A DNA stretch of 64,000 nucleotides. Source: JAYEIA01 sp964472505. GTDB lineage: Bacteria; Bacteroidota; Bacteroidia; Bacteroidales; JAADGE01. This document shows positions 53,650 through 63,062 of the stretch, piece by piece; the stretch's first letter is position 1; each line of letters starts with the position of its first letter. The translations under genes were made by a program, and so were the position numbers. Where the stretch lies: positions 33,023 through 97,022 of the forward strand of contig CAYYQW010000004.1 in the NCBI GenBank assembly GCA_964472505.1. Direction: 5' to 3'. The notes under the pieces are model-generated. The model was not told the origin of the DNA. It did not search any database and saw nothing but the letters and a program-made list of their open reading frames with translations.

Positions 53650-53680
53650 AAAAAAGCCTCCGAATCCGGAGGCTTTTTTA
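53650..53680. terminator. Bidirectional terminator
   Basis: AAAAAGCCTCC and GGAGGCTTTTT form a strong stem with A- and T-runs on both sides. It serves the convergent lipoprotein (52820-53617) and thioredoxin-like (53697-54863) genes. Confidence 0.88.
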
Positions 53681-53696
53681 ATGATATTTCTTCTGA

Positions 53697-54863
53697 TTAA
53701 AATCCGTATATTTCTTTAAGTTTTGCGCCCAAAGCTTCTCCGCGAAGGTCCTTTGCTATGACTTTTCCTTCCGGATCAAGCAAGTAATTGGCCGGGATTG
53801 AGCGTATGCCGTATAATTGAGCCGCTTCTGAATCCCAAAATTTTACATCGCTTACATGGTGCCATTGACTTAAATTGTCTTTTTTGATAGCATCAATCCA
53901 TTCTTCTCGGGTACGGTCTAATGATACTTGAAAAATATCAAAACCTTCCGATTTATATTTATTATAGTTTTTAACCAGGGTGGGGCTTTCCATTCTGCAA
54001 GGACGACACCAGCCTGCCCAAAAATCCAACAGGACATAATTGCCGCGTGTTGAGCTTAATTTAACATTTTCGCCTTCAGGCGTGGGAAGTTCAATTTCGG
54101 GAGCTTCCATGCCTATGCTCACATTACCGCCTGCAGCTGCTTGCGGATTGTTTACTTGCTCCATGAATTCTTGTAAGGATTTAGCTGCTTTTGAATCCGG
54201 ATGCGCCTCAATCAGCCCTTCACTTAGCTTCTCAAAAGCTTCTTTATGCTCATTTACATTCAGAACACTGGTGCGCGGCGCAAGGCTGTGCGACAGGGCT
54301 ATGATGGATGCTAAAGAAGATGAATTTTCATCGATGAAATTTAGCAGATAGGCTTCATGCTCGTCGGAAATGTTTCCAAATTCGGCATTTAGGGAATCCA
54401 TTAAAGCTTTATTTTCCTGTCCGCCGTTTTGGCGCATTTTCATGGTAAGCGCTTCTACTTTTTCTAATGATTCGTTGAGTTTTTTGTTTAGTTCAAACAG
54501 CAGTTCTGAATCTTTTGAACCTTCTACGGTATAATCTTGTCCGAAATTTTCTGCATTGGCAGTTATTTTAATGTGCGTATCCGAGTCTCCGACTAAAGTT
54601 ATTGCACTACGTTGATTTTCTTGTAGTTGTAAAAGAAAAAAATCGGCAGAAGCAATGTCGGCACTAAACTTGAATTTGCCGCTTTCGTCAATTTTTACCG
54701 TGTCAAGCGGATTGATTTGTTGTGAGCCTATTTGGCTGAGGATTAAAGTTTTTCCGTTTGCGTTGTTAATAGTTCCTTCAACGGTAAAGCTGCCGCTGTT
54801 GTCGTCGGAATTGCATCCGAAAAATAAGAATAGAGGCAAAATAGCCCAAATTAAATGTTTCAT
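53697..54863 (-). CDS. Thioredoxin-fold lipoprotein with DUF4369 domain (TlpA-like)
   Basis: 388 residues from the ATG at 54863 (MKHLIWAILPLFLFFGC-NSDD); an upstream ATG (54911) gives no signal peptide. The N-terminal DUF4369 domain (about 25-130: FTVEGTINNANGKTLILSQI) is followed by a linker and a TlpA-like domain (about 245-388) with FWAGWCRPCRMESP, an active-site CxxC, and the cis-Pro region RSIPANYLLDPEG. It is a periplasmic thiol-disulfide oxidoreductase, probably outer-membrane anchored. Confidence 0.9.
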   Translation of the reverse strand: MKHLIWAILPLFLFFGCNSDDNSGSFTVEGTINNANGKTLILSQIGSQQINPLDTVKIDESGKFKFSADIASADFFLLQLQENQRSAITLVGDSDTHIKITANAENFGQDYTVEGSKDSELLFELNKKLNESLEKVEALTMKMRQNGGQENKALMDSLNAEFGNISDEHEAYLLNFIDENSSSLASIIALSHSLAPRTSVLNVNEHKEAFEKLSEGLIEAHPDSKAAKSLQEFMEQVNNPQAAAGGNVSIGMEAPEIELPTPEGENVKLSSTRGNYVLLDFWAGWCRPCRMESPTLVKNYNKYKSEGFDIFQVSLDRTREEWIDAIKKDNLSQWHHVSDVKFWDSEAAQLYGIRSIPANYLLDPEGKVIAKDLRGEALGAKLKEIYGF

Positions 54864-55012
54864 TGGTGTTTCTGTTTTTAGTTTAATAATCAAGAACTTT
54901 TCAGGGCACAAATTTAAAAAATTATATATATATAATTCTTAATTTTGGTTAAAACTTGAAGGAAAGCCTGTGTTGGGCAGAATACTGTATGAGCGCTTTA
55001 TTCCCTCACGGA

Positions 55013-56935
55013 TTATTTTACTCCGTGCTCTTTAAAGGTTTCTACGTATTTTACATCCACTTTCAAAATGTGATTTACGAACCATTTCATCAGGAAGTCA
55101 ATAATATCAAAACCAATGGCGGTATCGGTGCCTGCTTTGAATTTTTCTTTAAAGTCTTTGATTTTATTGATGAATATTTTATGTTGGGCTATGTGATTCT
55201 TTTTGCCCGGGTAGTCGAACTTTTCAAAATATTCTTCTTCCGTTCCGAAATGATAGATGGTATAATCCAGAAGCTCATCAATTATTTTACGGGTTTTTCT
55301 TTTGTCGGAAGTATTGCCGTATGACTTGTAGAGCTTGTTAATAAGGCCTATGAGTATTTTGTGTTCGCCGTCTATTTCATCCAACCCGATTGAGTATTTC
55401 TTTCCCCATTCAAGAAGGTCATCATCTACTTTCTTTTTCTTTAGGTCAACAATCCCTTTGTCGGTTGTATCAAAATTTGAGATTGTAGCTTTAAGGGTTT
55501 CTGCTATGGATGAAAATTCTTCGGCTTCGGATGCCAGTTCTTCCGAAACGGCTGCGCTCTTTTGGGTAACATCATTCATTTCCTGAATGGCTGTATTAAT
55601 TTGATCCACACCAGCTTTTTGTTCTTTGGCCGAGTTTGCCACGCCTTTTGCCAAAGAAGCGGTGCTGTCAATTTCAGGCGACATGCGCCCGATAATATCA
55701 TTGGTTTTCAGAATGGTTTTTCTTGATGAGTCAGATAATTCCGAAATTTCATCAGCAGCCAAACGGCTTTTTGCAGCCAGTTTTCGTATTTGGTTAGCAA
55801 CGGCCGTAAACCCTTTGCCGAGTTCTCCGGCTTTTTTGGCTTCTATGGAGGCGTTGAGTGATAAAAGATTGGTTTGGAAGGCAATGTCGTTAATAATCGT
55901 TACTTTTTCGGTGATGGTATTAATGGCTTCCACGCTTTTTTTGCCGGCCCGCATAATCATGTGCATGGCTTTAACGGCTTCTTTTGCCTTTTCTTCGGTT
56001 TCTACTGCATTGTTGGTATTTAACTCAATGGTGGAGGTGAGCTGCTCTACCGACGATGAAACTTCTTCAGCGGAAGCTGCTTGTTGTCCGGCACCTTCCG
56101 ATAAGGTTTGTGAGCCTTTGCTTATTTCATCGCTTCCCTGAACAATGGTGTCGGCACCGCGTTTAATTTCCTGAACGGTTTCGCTTAATTTTTCGTTCAT
56201 TTTATTAAAAGCAGCAATGAGTTTTCCTATTTCGTCGCTTCTTTCGGTTTTAAGGCGGTAGCCTAATTGGCCGTTTGAGATATTTATAAAATAGGGAAGT
56301 ATCTTTTTTAACGGTAAAAGCACCTTTTTCTGTATGTTGATGAGTCCGCCGATTATGACAATTAAATTAAGAATAAGTATGCTCCAAATAATGCGGCTGA
56401 GGGTTTGGTAACTTTCTAAATTCTCTTTCGTAACGGCTTTCGCAAGCTGTTTGTTTTTTTCGAGCATTTGCTCGCTGTTTTCCGTGATGTAGTGAATAGC
56501 CTGAGATTTTTCCGTAGGGCTACTTTCTTTGTCAAGCAGAAGCAGACTGTTTTTTTTGAATGCTTGCCAAACTGAGTCCGCTTCTGAAATTTCATTCGGA
56601 AAATCTTCATAAATGCCGTCGTAACTTTTTTCTTTATCATTGATACGGAGGCTGCCTCCGTTTTTTAGTAAATTAAGCGTCTCATCGTGTGCTTTGATGC
56701 TGTTTGCCAGAATTTGTTTATGATTGTCATTCTCCGAATTTATTAAAACAGCATGAAAAGCAATCCTTTGCGAGAGCATTTGGCTTTTTTCGGCTTGTTT
56801 TATGTAAACCGCATTGTTATTGCTGTCCGAAATATAGAACAGATAAAAATTGAGTAATGCCAGTATGAAAATCAGAAGAAAAAATACTCCTACTTTATGG
56901 ATGATTGAGAGTCTGTTGTCGAATTGTTTTAACAT
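55013..56935 (-). CDS. Methyl-accepting chemotaxis protein fused to bacteriohemerythrin
   Basis: 640 residues from the ATG at 56935. A membrane helix (about 15-35), a PilJ-type sensor-like region (KQAEKSQMLSQRIAFHAVL), a second helix (about 180-200), HAMP, and an MCP signalling domain (about 270-500) with the hairpin tip AFQTNLLSLNASIEAKKAG are followed by a C-terminal bacteriohemerythrin domain (about 510-640). Its iron ligands are intact: GEHKILIG, HFGTEEEYF, KNHIAQHKIF and NHILKVD. It probably senses O2 or redox in the cytoplasm. Two -7 boxes (minus, near 56971-56978 and 56992-56999) lie upstream. No cheA or cheW is nearby. Confidence 0.9.
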   Translation of the reverse strand: MLKQFDNRLSIIHKVGVFFLLIFILALLNFYLFYISDSNNNAVYIKQAEKSQMLSQRIAFHAVLINSENDNHKQILANSIKAHDETLNLLKNGGSLRINDKEKSYDGIYEDFPNEISEADSVWQAFKKNSLLLLDKESSPTEKSQAIHYITENSEQMLEKNKQLAKAVTKENLESYQTLSRIIWSILILNLIVIIGGLINIQKKVLLPLKKILPYFINISNGQLGYRLKTERSDEIGKLIAAFNKMNEKLSETVQEIKRGADTIVQGSDEISKGSQTLSEGAGQQAASAEEVSSSVEQLTSTIELNTNNAVETEEKAKEAVKAMHMIMRAGKKSVEAINTITEKVTIINDIAFQTNLLSLNASIEAKKAGELGKGFTAVANQIRKLAAKSRLAADEISELSDSSRKTILKTNDIIGRMSPEIDSTASLAKGVANSAKEQKAGVDQINTAIQEMNDVTQKSAAVSEELASEAEEFSSIAETLKATISNFDTTDKGIVDLKKKKVDDDLLEWGKKYSIGLDEIDGEHKILIGLINKLYKSYGNTSDKRKTRKIIDELLDYTIYHFGTEEEYFEKFDYPGKKNHIAQHKIFINKIKDFKEKFKAGTDTAIGFDIIDFLMKWFVNHILKVDVKYVETFKEHGVK

Positions 56936-57076
56936 TAAAGCTAATTTTTTTTGATAAGCAGTATAAAAGACAAATATATGCAAAATTAGTGCAAAAATAT
57001 ATTATGAGATTGTATAATTCAGCATATCTGTACATTTTTTGTGTAATTCCGTCGGTTTGAATTACGTAATAATATG

Positions 57077-57084
57077 TACTTTTG
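57077..57084 (+). promoter_or_regulatory. -7 promoter element of the J-domain gene
   Basis: TACTTTTG, overlapping the first possible ATG (57074), which supports the start codon at 57110. It is divergent from the chemoreceptor promoters. Confidence 0.5.
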
Positions 57085-57109
57085 TTTCTTTATTATAAGA
57101 ATAAATATA

Positions 57110-57838
57110 ATGCTTGTTTTAGAACCCTTAACCTTAGGTGAATTTTTGCTTGCGCTTTTTGTTACGCTCACATTCTTTGTTATGATGTATGTGCGGGCTA
57201 CTCGGGTTAATGCCGGCAATAAACAATCGGGCTATATCAGGCAGCATTTTATCATTGTTCTGGGGCATTATATCGGTTATTTTTATCGCGAGAGTCAAAG
57301 AAATGTGCTCACCGAGTTGGAAGCTTTAAAGCAATATTTAGAAACGGTTTACAGCAAAGAAATAGCCGATAAGGTTGCCGAAAGCCTTATTTTTCAGCAA
57401 GGCCGACTTGCCGATAAAAATTTTAGGGAACGCTACGTAAAGCATTTACCGCATAAGCTGCGTTTGCAGATATTAATTATCCTATTCAAGATTTCCAAAC
57501 ACGAAAATCTTACCGGCAGTTTTACGGCAGCTTTATTGCAAAATATTTCCGATAATTTATTTATCAGCCGTACAGTATTTAATAAAACCAAACAAACAGA
57601 ATTTCCGGAAGATAAGGATACTGAAGCGCGTAGTTTCGCTCAAACCGGACATAATTTAATTAAAGCACGAAGCCTCTTGGGCATTTCGGGTAGTGCTTCC
57701 GACAAAGATGTCAAAAAAGCTTATCGCAGACTGGCTAAGCAATTTCATCCGGATACCAATCCAAACATACCGCCGGAAAAATTTCATCAACTTAAACAGG
57801 CTTATGATATTGTAATGCAGCATCGTGGCTTTGCTTAA
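57110..57838 (+). CDS. Membrane-anchored DnaJ-domain protein (DjlA-like)
   Basis: 242 residues from the ATG at 57110. One N-terminal membrane helix (about 10-30) is followed by a helical TerB-like middle region (about 40-150) and a C-terminal J domain (about 180-242) with LLGISGSASDKDVKKAYRRL and the HPD motif in QFHPDTNP. It stimulates a partner Hsp70 at the membrane, as DjlA does. amn follows 67 bp later. Confidence 0.88.
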   Translation: MLVLEPLTLGEFLLALFVTLTFFVMMYVRATRVNAGNKQSGYIRQHFIIVLGHYIGYFYRESQRNVLTELEALKQYLETVYSKEIADKVAESLIFQQGRLADKNFRERYVKHLPHKLRLQILIILFKISKHENLTGSFTAALLQNISDNLFISRTVFNKTKQTEFPEDKDTEARSFAQTGHNLIKARSLLGISGSASDKDVKKAYRRLAKQFHPDTNPNIPPEKFHQLKQAYDIVMQHRGFA

Positions 57839-57905
57839 GACTTTTGTGGAAAAACAGCATTATCGTATTCTTAAATTTTTATATTAATTTTGGAAAAAAA
57901 TATTT

Positions 57906-58682
57906 ATGAATACAAAAGAAGACATTATAAGAGATTGGTTGCCCAGATACACCGGGCGACCTTTAGAGCGTTTTACCGAACATATACTGCTTACAAATTT
58001 CCAATATTATGTGGAGTTGTTTGCCCAATGGCATAATGTGGAAGTTGTAGGAATAGGAAAACCCATGCCCAATGCCTCGGCCGGGGGAGTAACTATAATA
58101 AATTTCGGCATGGGCAGCGCCAATGCTGCAACCATCATGGATTTACTCGGAGCCGTAAAGCCCAAAGCGGCTTTGTTCTTGGGGAAATGCGGCGGTCTGA
58201 AAAAGAAAAACAAATTGGGCGATTTGATTCTGCCCATAGCAGCCATTCGAAGCGACGGTACTTCAAACGATTATTTGCCGCCGGAAATACCGGCATTGCC
58301 CGCCTTTAATTTGCAGCGTGCTGTTTCTTCAACCATTGTAAAGCATGAGCGCGAATACTGGACCGGAACAGTCTTCACAACCAATAAACGCGTATGGGAA
58401 CATGATGAGCGTTTTAAACGTTATTTGCGTAAAACGCGTGCCATGTCTATTGATATGGAAACAGCCACCATTTTTATTGTTGGTTTTTATAATGAAATCC
58501 CCTCAGGCGCTTTACTTTTGGTTTCTGACCAGCCCATGATTTCAACCGGCATAAAAACCGGTGAAAGCGATAATATCGTTACACAGAAATTTGTGGACGA
58601 TCATTTGAAAATTGGAATTGAGTCTTTGCAAGAAATAATAAACGAGGGGAAATCGGTGAAACATTTGCGTTTTGACCGATAA
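57906..58682 (+). CDS. amn: AMP nucleosidase
   Basis: 258 residues, the short Bacteroidota-type AMP nucleosidase that cuts AMP to adenine and ribose-5-phosphate. Phosphorylase-fold motifs: NFGMGSANAATIMDLL, ALFLGKCGGLKKK, and the MSIDMETATIFIVGF catalytic block, then LLVSDQPM. The -7 box TAATTTTG (57885-57892) is 14 nt before the ATG. It overlaps or nearly abuts the downstream DUF4369 gene. Confidence 0.92.
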   Translation: MNTKEDIIRDWLPRYTGRPLERFTEHILLTNFQYYVELFAQWHNVEVVGIGKPMPNASAGGVTIINFGMGSANAATIMDLLGAVKPKAALFLGKCGGLKKKNKLGDLILPIAAIRSDGTSNDYLPPEIPALPAFNLQRAVSSTIVKHEREYWTGTVFTTNKRVWEHDERFKRYLRKTRAMSIDMETATIFIVGFYNEIPSGALLLVSDQPMISTGIKTGESDNIVTQKFVDDHLKIGIESLQEIINEGKSVKHLRFDR

Positions 58683-58713
58683 GTCCAAAACTGTAAACAT
58701 TGAAAGGAAGCTC

Positions 58714-59832
58714 ATGATTATAAAGGCATTTAAAGTATATCTTTTGTTGGCAGCATTTGCTTTTAGTTCAATCTTATCCTGTTCTGAGAGCAGCGATGAC
58801 CGATGCAATATTAGCGGAAGCATTAGCGGGAATATCGATGAATTTTTGTATCTGAAAAAAATTCAGGATGGGCAAATGATTACCATCGATTCAACTCGTG
58901 TTTTCGAGAGCCAATTTCATTTTGCTCCATTACTTTTGCAGTCGCCCGAAATGCTGTATGTGCAAATTGGAAACCGAAAAAGCCTTATACAAGTATTTGC
59001 CGAAAATTCTGATATTACCATGGAAATACCCGCAGAAAAGATTGAAAAAACGCTTATCAGCGGTTCTTCGGTTCATGCCGAATATGCAGATTTTCTGGAG
59101 AATAACGAGGCTTACAACAACAAATTGGAAGATGTGTACAAACGAACTTTGACGGCTCGTAAAAACCAAAATGCGAATCTGGAGAAAGACTTGGATTCCT
59201 TAAAAAGACTGCTGTTGAGAGAGCAAAAATCGTTTCTGTATCGCTACGCATTAGAGAATGACGACAGTTACACGGCTCTGTATATTACCTCCGAAAGCTT
59301 ATCGCAACATACCGATTATGCCATTTTGCGGAAAATTTTGGATAACTTCTCATTAAAACTTTCCGTTTCTCCTTATTATAAAAAAGTAAAAGAAAAGCTG
59401 GAATTAAAAGCTTCGCTTGCTGCGGGGGCAGAAGCTCCCGATTTAAGTTTCTTGAAGCCCGAAAAACGAGAAGATTGTGATTATCTGTGGTTGATTTTTC
59501 CGTATCCCGAAAAAGAGTATATCGTCAAAGCCTCAGAAGCTGTTTATGCAAATCGTCAGTTTTTGGAGGCATTGAATATGAAAGCTTTTGCCGTGCTCCC
59601 GGAAAGCATAAATGAAACTTACGCTGAACTGTATGCCGAATATACGGATATTGAATTTGTGTTTAGGGCAGATTCTGAATATGAAAGCTTAAGAAAAAAA
59701 TATGATTTGAATTATGCCTTGAAAAATTTTATTGTAGGGAAAGATTCCGTAATTTTGAAGTCAGCAATGCATATTTCCCAAATTGAAGATTATATTGAAT
59801 ATTTAAACGGAAAATCAAATCGCGTACCCTAA
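58714..59832 (+). CDS. DUF4369 lipoprotein with degenerate thioredoxin-like end
   Basis: 372 residues from the ATG at 58714, with a signal ending FSSILSC (lipobox). A DUF4369-type N-terminal domain (about 28-120: CNISGSISGNIDEFLYLKKI) and a long helical linker follow, then a C-terminal region that resembles a thioredoxin fold (WLIFPYPEKEYIVKAS) but has no CxxC. An earlier ATG (58672) overlaps amn and gives no signal. It is probably co-transcribed with amn. Role unknown. Confidence 0.75.
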   Translation: MIIKAFKVYLLLAAFAFSSILSCSESSDDRCNISGSISGNIDEFLYLKKIQDGQMITIDSTRVFESQFHFAPLLLQSPEMLYVQIGNRKSLIQVFAENSDITMEIPAEKIEKTLISGSSVHAEYADFLENNEAYNNKLEDVYKRTLTARKNQNANLEKDLDSLKRLLLREQKSFLYRYALENDDSYTALYITSESLSQHTDYAILRKILDNFSLKLSVSPYYKKVKEKLELKASLAAGAEAPDLSFLKPEKREDCDYLWLIFPYPEKEYIVKASEAVYANRQFLEALNMKAFAVLPESINETYAELYAEYTDIEFVFRADSEYESLRKKYDLNYALKNFIVGKDSVILKSAMHISQIEDYIEYLNGKSNRVP

Positions 59833-59907
59833 TATGTTTTGTATGTTGGTGTATTTGATGTTTATGTTGAAAATGATTGTATCCTGTATCTAATAAATAA
59901 TATACTT

Positions 59908-61032
59908 ATGAAATTATTGAAGTATTTCTTTTTTGCAGCGGCAACAACTTTTTTTAGTTGTAATTCAGACACGGAAAACTCCGGTAACGGAACGCTTCGC
60001 GAAATAACCGAAGAAGCTGACAGCAGCTCGGCCGAGACTGAAACGCCAAAAACAGAAACCGAGACATATATTGCTGCCATACATGCCGATAAAGATTTTT
60101 ATGCCCATTTTGAAAGTTCCGATAATGCTTTAGCCGAGTTAAGCGCTTTTGACCGAGAGGTTTTTCTTATGTTGAGCTTAAAAAATGCTCCGGAACCGAT
60201 TAGCCTAAACGGCAGCTTTAATGACGACATGAGCTTTACCGTAAAGGGAATCACACAACAAGACGGAAAACAGATTGAATATCAGGGAACCGTTAATGAG
60301 GATTATCAGCTTGTATTGAGTAAAAAAAGCGATCAATCAAACTTGGAATTTCTTCAAGACTATGAAGGCGGAATACCTTTTAAAGCTTATGCTTTGTCAA
60401 AAGAATTTGATGGCGAAGCGGGAAGCCTGACAGATAAAATGCAGGTTTTACTTCCGGCTTTTACCGAAGAGTATTCCGAGCTTAACCGATTGCTCATAAA
60501 TCTGCTTTTTGAAAAAAAAGAGGGTCGGGCGCAAGAATTATTAAATATGCATCACCAAAAACTTTTGAGTGATTTTAAATCCGATGAAATGGGCGGGTTT
60601 TGGAACCGAGAACTTAACTCTGAAGTTTTGTACAATAACAAAGGCTATATTGCCTACGGAGTTCATGAGTTTTCATACACCGGAGGAGCACACGGCAACG
60701 GTGCAAGCAGTTTTATTCTCTATGATTTAATTAAGCAAAAACAGGTAGCGCTGAGTGATATGTTTAGCCAAGAAGATTTAGAAAAGCTCAAAAAGCTGAT
60801 ATATGAGCAAATTAAAAGTGAAAGAAAGCTTTCTGATACCGAAATGCGCAATGAATATAATTTGCCGATAAAACCAAATGACAACTTTTACATCACACCA
60901 AAAGGCTTGCATTTTTTTTATAATGCGTATGAACTTAGCAGCTACGCCATGGGCCCCGATGCCGTATTTTTCTCCTTTGAGGAACTAAACGAAGGCTTCA
61001 AAACCGATTTTTTTAAAAATTTAGCTTTATAG
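59908..61032 (+). CDS. DUF3298/RsiV-like lipoprotein
   Basis: 374 residues from the ATG at 59908, with lipoprotein signal MKLLKYFFFAAATTFFSC. An acidic low-complexity linker (about 20-55) is followed by a domain with EFSYTGGAHGNGASSFILYDL, the hallmark of the DUF3298/RsiV-type domain (about 240-374). It ends NEGFKTDFFKNLAL. Proteins of this family bind peptidoglycan or lysozyme-like ligands in other bacteria. It lies 75 bp after the DUF4369 gene. Confidence 0.82.
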   Translation: MKLLKYFFFAAATTFFSCNSDTENSGNGTLREITEEADSSSAETETPKTETETYIAAIHADKDFYAHFESSDNALAELSAFDREVFLMLSLKNAPEPISLNGSFNDDMSFTVKGITQQDGKQIEYQGTVNEDYQLVLSKKSDQSNLEFLQDYEGGIPFKAYALSKEFDGEAGSLTDKMQVLLPAFTEEYSELNRLLINLLFEKKEGRAQELLNMHHQKLLSDFKSDEMGGFWNRELNSEVLYNNKGYIAYGVHEFSYTGGAHGNGASSFILYDLIKQKQVALSDMFSQEDLEKLKKLIYEQIKSERKLSDTEMRNEYNLPIKPNDNFYITPKGLHFFYNAYELSSYAMGPDAVFFSFEELNEGFKTDFFKNLAL

Positions 61033-61102
61033 CAAGTGCTGCCGGTTTTCGTATAAATAATATGGCAAATCATTGCCTAAAAACGATTGAAAAGAGAGAA
61101 AA

Positions 61103-61816
61103 ATGGAAAAAAAGAAAGGCGATTTATATTTGTTATCGGCCGATTTGGGAAGTTCCAAAGTTGATAGTGTGATACCCCAAGCCATTCAAAATACAGCTTT
61201 TGGCATTAAATATTTTATTGTGGAAAATATGCGCACGGCGCGGCGTTTCCTAAAAAAAGTAAGCAGAGATTTTGATATTGATTCCCTTAGTTTTTTTGAA
61301 TTGAATAAGCATACCGATCTTTCTGCGCTTAATTCTTTTCTTGCACCGGCATCCAAAGGCCAAGATATCGGTTTGCTTTCGGAAGCCGGAAATCCCTGCG
61401 TGGCCGATCCGGGAAGCACCATTGTGCGTATGGCTCACGAGCGCGACATAAGAGTGATTCCTACCGTTGGGCCTTCGTCTGTTATTATGGCGCTTATGGC
61501 TTCCGGCTTAAACGGGCAGAGTTTTGCTTTTAGCGGCTATTTGCCCATTGATTCCAAAGCTCGTAATTCGAAAATAAAGGCTTTGGAACATCGCTCGCAA
61601 AATGAAAAGCAATCGCAGATTTTTATGGAAGCCCCTTTTCGAAATGAAAAACTTTTAAATGCGCTTTTGACTACCTGTTTCGAAACCACAAAATTATGTA
61701 TTGCAGCCGATATAACTTTAGAGTCGGAATTTATACTGACGCGAACCGTAAAAACCTGGAAAAAAAAACCGCCCAATATTAATAAACGCCCTTGCATTTT
61801 TATTATTCAGGGCTAA
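61103..61816 (+). CDS. RsmI-like SAM-dependent methyltransferase (tetrapyrrole methylase family)
   Basis: 237 residues with the tetrapyrrole-methylase fold: GLLSEAGNPCVADPGSTIV and VGPSSVIMALMASGLNGQSF correspond to the SAM-binding motifs of RsmI (16S rRNA C1402 2'-O-methyltransferase), but the usual GTP motif DAGTPGISDPG is altered to EAGNPCVADPG. It could be a paralogue rather than RsmI itself. The ribosome-binding region GAGAGAAAAATG supports the start. Confidence 0.8.
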   Translation: MEKKKGDLYLLSADLGSSKVDSVIPQAIQNTAFGIKYFIVENMRTARRFLKKVSRDFDIDSLSFFELNKHTDLSALNSFLAPASKGQDIGLLSEAGNPCVADPGSTIVRMAHERDIRVIPTVGPSSVIMALMASGLNGQSFAFSGYLPIDSKARNSKIKALEHRSQNEKQSQIFMEAPFRNEKLLNALLTTCFETTKLCIAADITLESEFILTRTVKTWKKKPPNINKRPCIFIIQG

Positions 61817-61840
61817 GTCTTTTCTTCGGAATTGCTTGCT

Positions 61841-62592
61841 TTAAAACTTTAAGTGAATCTGATTTTTGAAATAGAAAAACAAATTTGGAATATCTGCCGG
61901 CGGCATGGCATCATAATCCATGGCAAAGGATGATGAAAATGCCAGATATTTCGTAATATTAATTTTCAAGCCCGTTTCTCCCGAGTAGCGATAGTTCTCA
62001 AACTCATCAAGCTTTGGCTGATAATACGAAATATGGTTCAGGCTGAGTTCTTTGCTTATTTTGAATGAAACATTGGTGTAAGCATCGCCGCGTATGAAAT
62101 CGGTGCGTGTTTTGGCTTCATCGGAACGCTGCTCGTGTTCGTACATAATTAAGGGAGCGAAGTAAAGTAAAAGTTTCGGCGTTTTTATTAATCGGAATCT
62201 GGGGCCTCCGCCCACCAAAATTCTGCGTTTTAAAATCTTTTGTTCGTTGTATTGGTGCTGCGTAAAAAGTTCAAGCGTCAGAAAGCCCGTATCTTGTAGG
62301 TATAATTATATCTGAGGTGTTGAAAACCATCGTTAATTAAATCGCCGCCGTCGTACCTGAGCAGGCTCAAATCATTCAGAAAAATAAAACTGCTTTTCCG
62401 GTTATGGTATTGAACATCAGTTGTATTGGCTATTTGCGTAAGCATATTGCCGGTATTGGATACGTTCAGGCTGAATTTAAAGTTGGCATTAAAACCACTT
62501 TCGGTGCTGCGTTTTTTTTCTACGTTTACTATTTGTGCGTAGCTGAATTGATTTAGAAATACTATGCTTAATAAAATTATAAAAACTCTCAT
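61841..62592 (-). pseudogene. DUF481-like outer-membrane protein gene with a one-base frameshift
   Basis: Two minus-strand frames belong to one gene. The 5' part (62592-62278, 104 residues, signal peptide, then YNYTYKIRAF) ends at TGA. The 3' part (62218-61841) continues in another frame, and the stretch between reads LTLELFTQHQYNEQKIL in that frame. If one T were added at GGGCTTTCTGAC (near 62280), a continuous 250-residue protein results, with the FLTLE-x-FTQ-x-QYN pattern of DUF481 porin-like beta barrels. It is either a true frameshift or a sequencing error. It overlaps the next gene by 4 bp. Confidence 0.8.
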
Positions 62593-63062
62593 TCTGAGCT
62601 TATTTTATCAGGATAATAAACCATATCTTGGATGATCCATGTGCTTTTGAAGTAAGGTTTTAATCTTTCTCGAAATTTCATGGCTTCGGCTTTTGTACGA
62701 AAATCGCCTACGCGTACTTTAAAATATGGAGAGTCATATACGATATAAGCGCCGTAGTCTTGTCCAAAACGCTTATAAAAGATTTCTTTGGCGGAGTTTG
62801 CTCGGTCGCGAGCCGTCTGTCCGGAGCCAAAATATATTTGTACGCGCCAGCCGGGAAATTTTTCATTATTGCTCTCAATGTGCTGCCTGATTAAAGAGCG
62901 TAATTTAACATCTTGGTAGATGACTACACTGCCGTGAGATGTTTCGCGCCATTCAGGCAAAAAACCGGAATTTTCTATATAAAAATGTTCTCTTTGTGCC
63001 GAAACCCAATGCCCGGCAAATAAAAAAATAAAGACGAAAATTAACAGATGTTTGAAATTCAT
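62589..63062 (-). CDS. Exported SPOR-domain protein
   Basis: 157 residues. A signal peptide (about 1-22) is followed by a C-terminal SPOR domain (about 70-150: GWRVQIYFGSGQTARDRANSAKEIFYKRF, ending FKVRVGDFRTKAEAMKF). SPOR domains bind peptidoglycan lacking stem peptides, typically at the septum. It overlaps the LEA-type gene upstream by 1 bp and the frameshifted gene downstream by 4 bp, so all three form one unit. Confidence 0.88.
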   Translation of the reverse strand: MNFKHLLIFVFIFLFAGHWVSAQREHFYIENSGFLPEWRETSHGSVVIYQDVKLRSLIRQHIESNNEKFPGWRVQIYFGSGQTARDRANSAKEIFYKRFGQDYGAYIVYDSPYFKVRVGDFRTKAEAMKFRERLKPYFKSTWIIQDMVYYPDKISSE

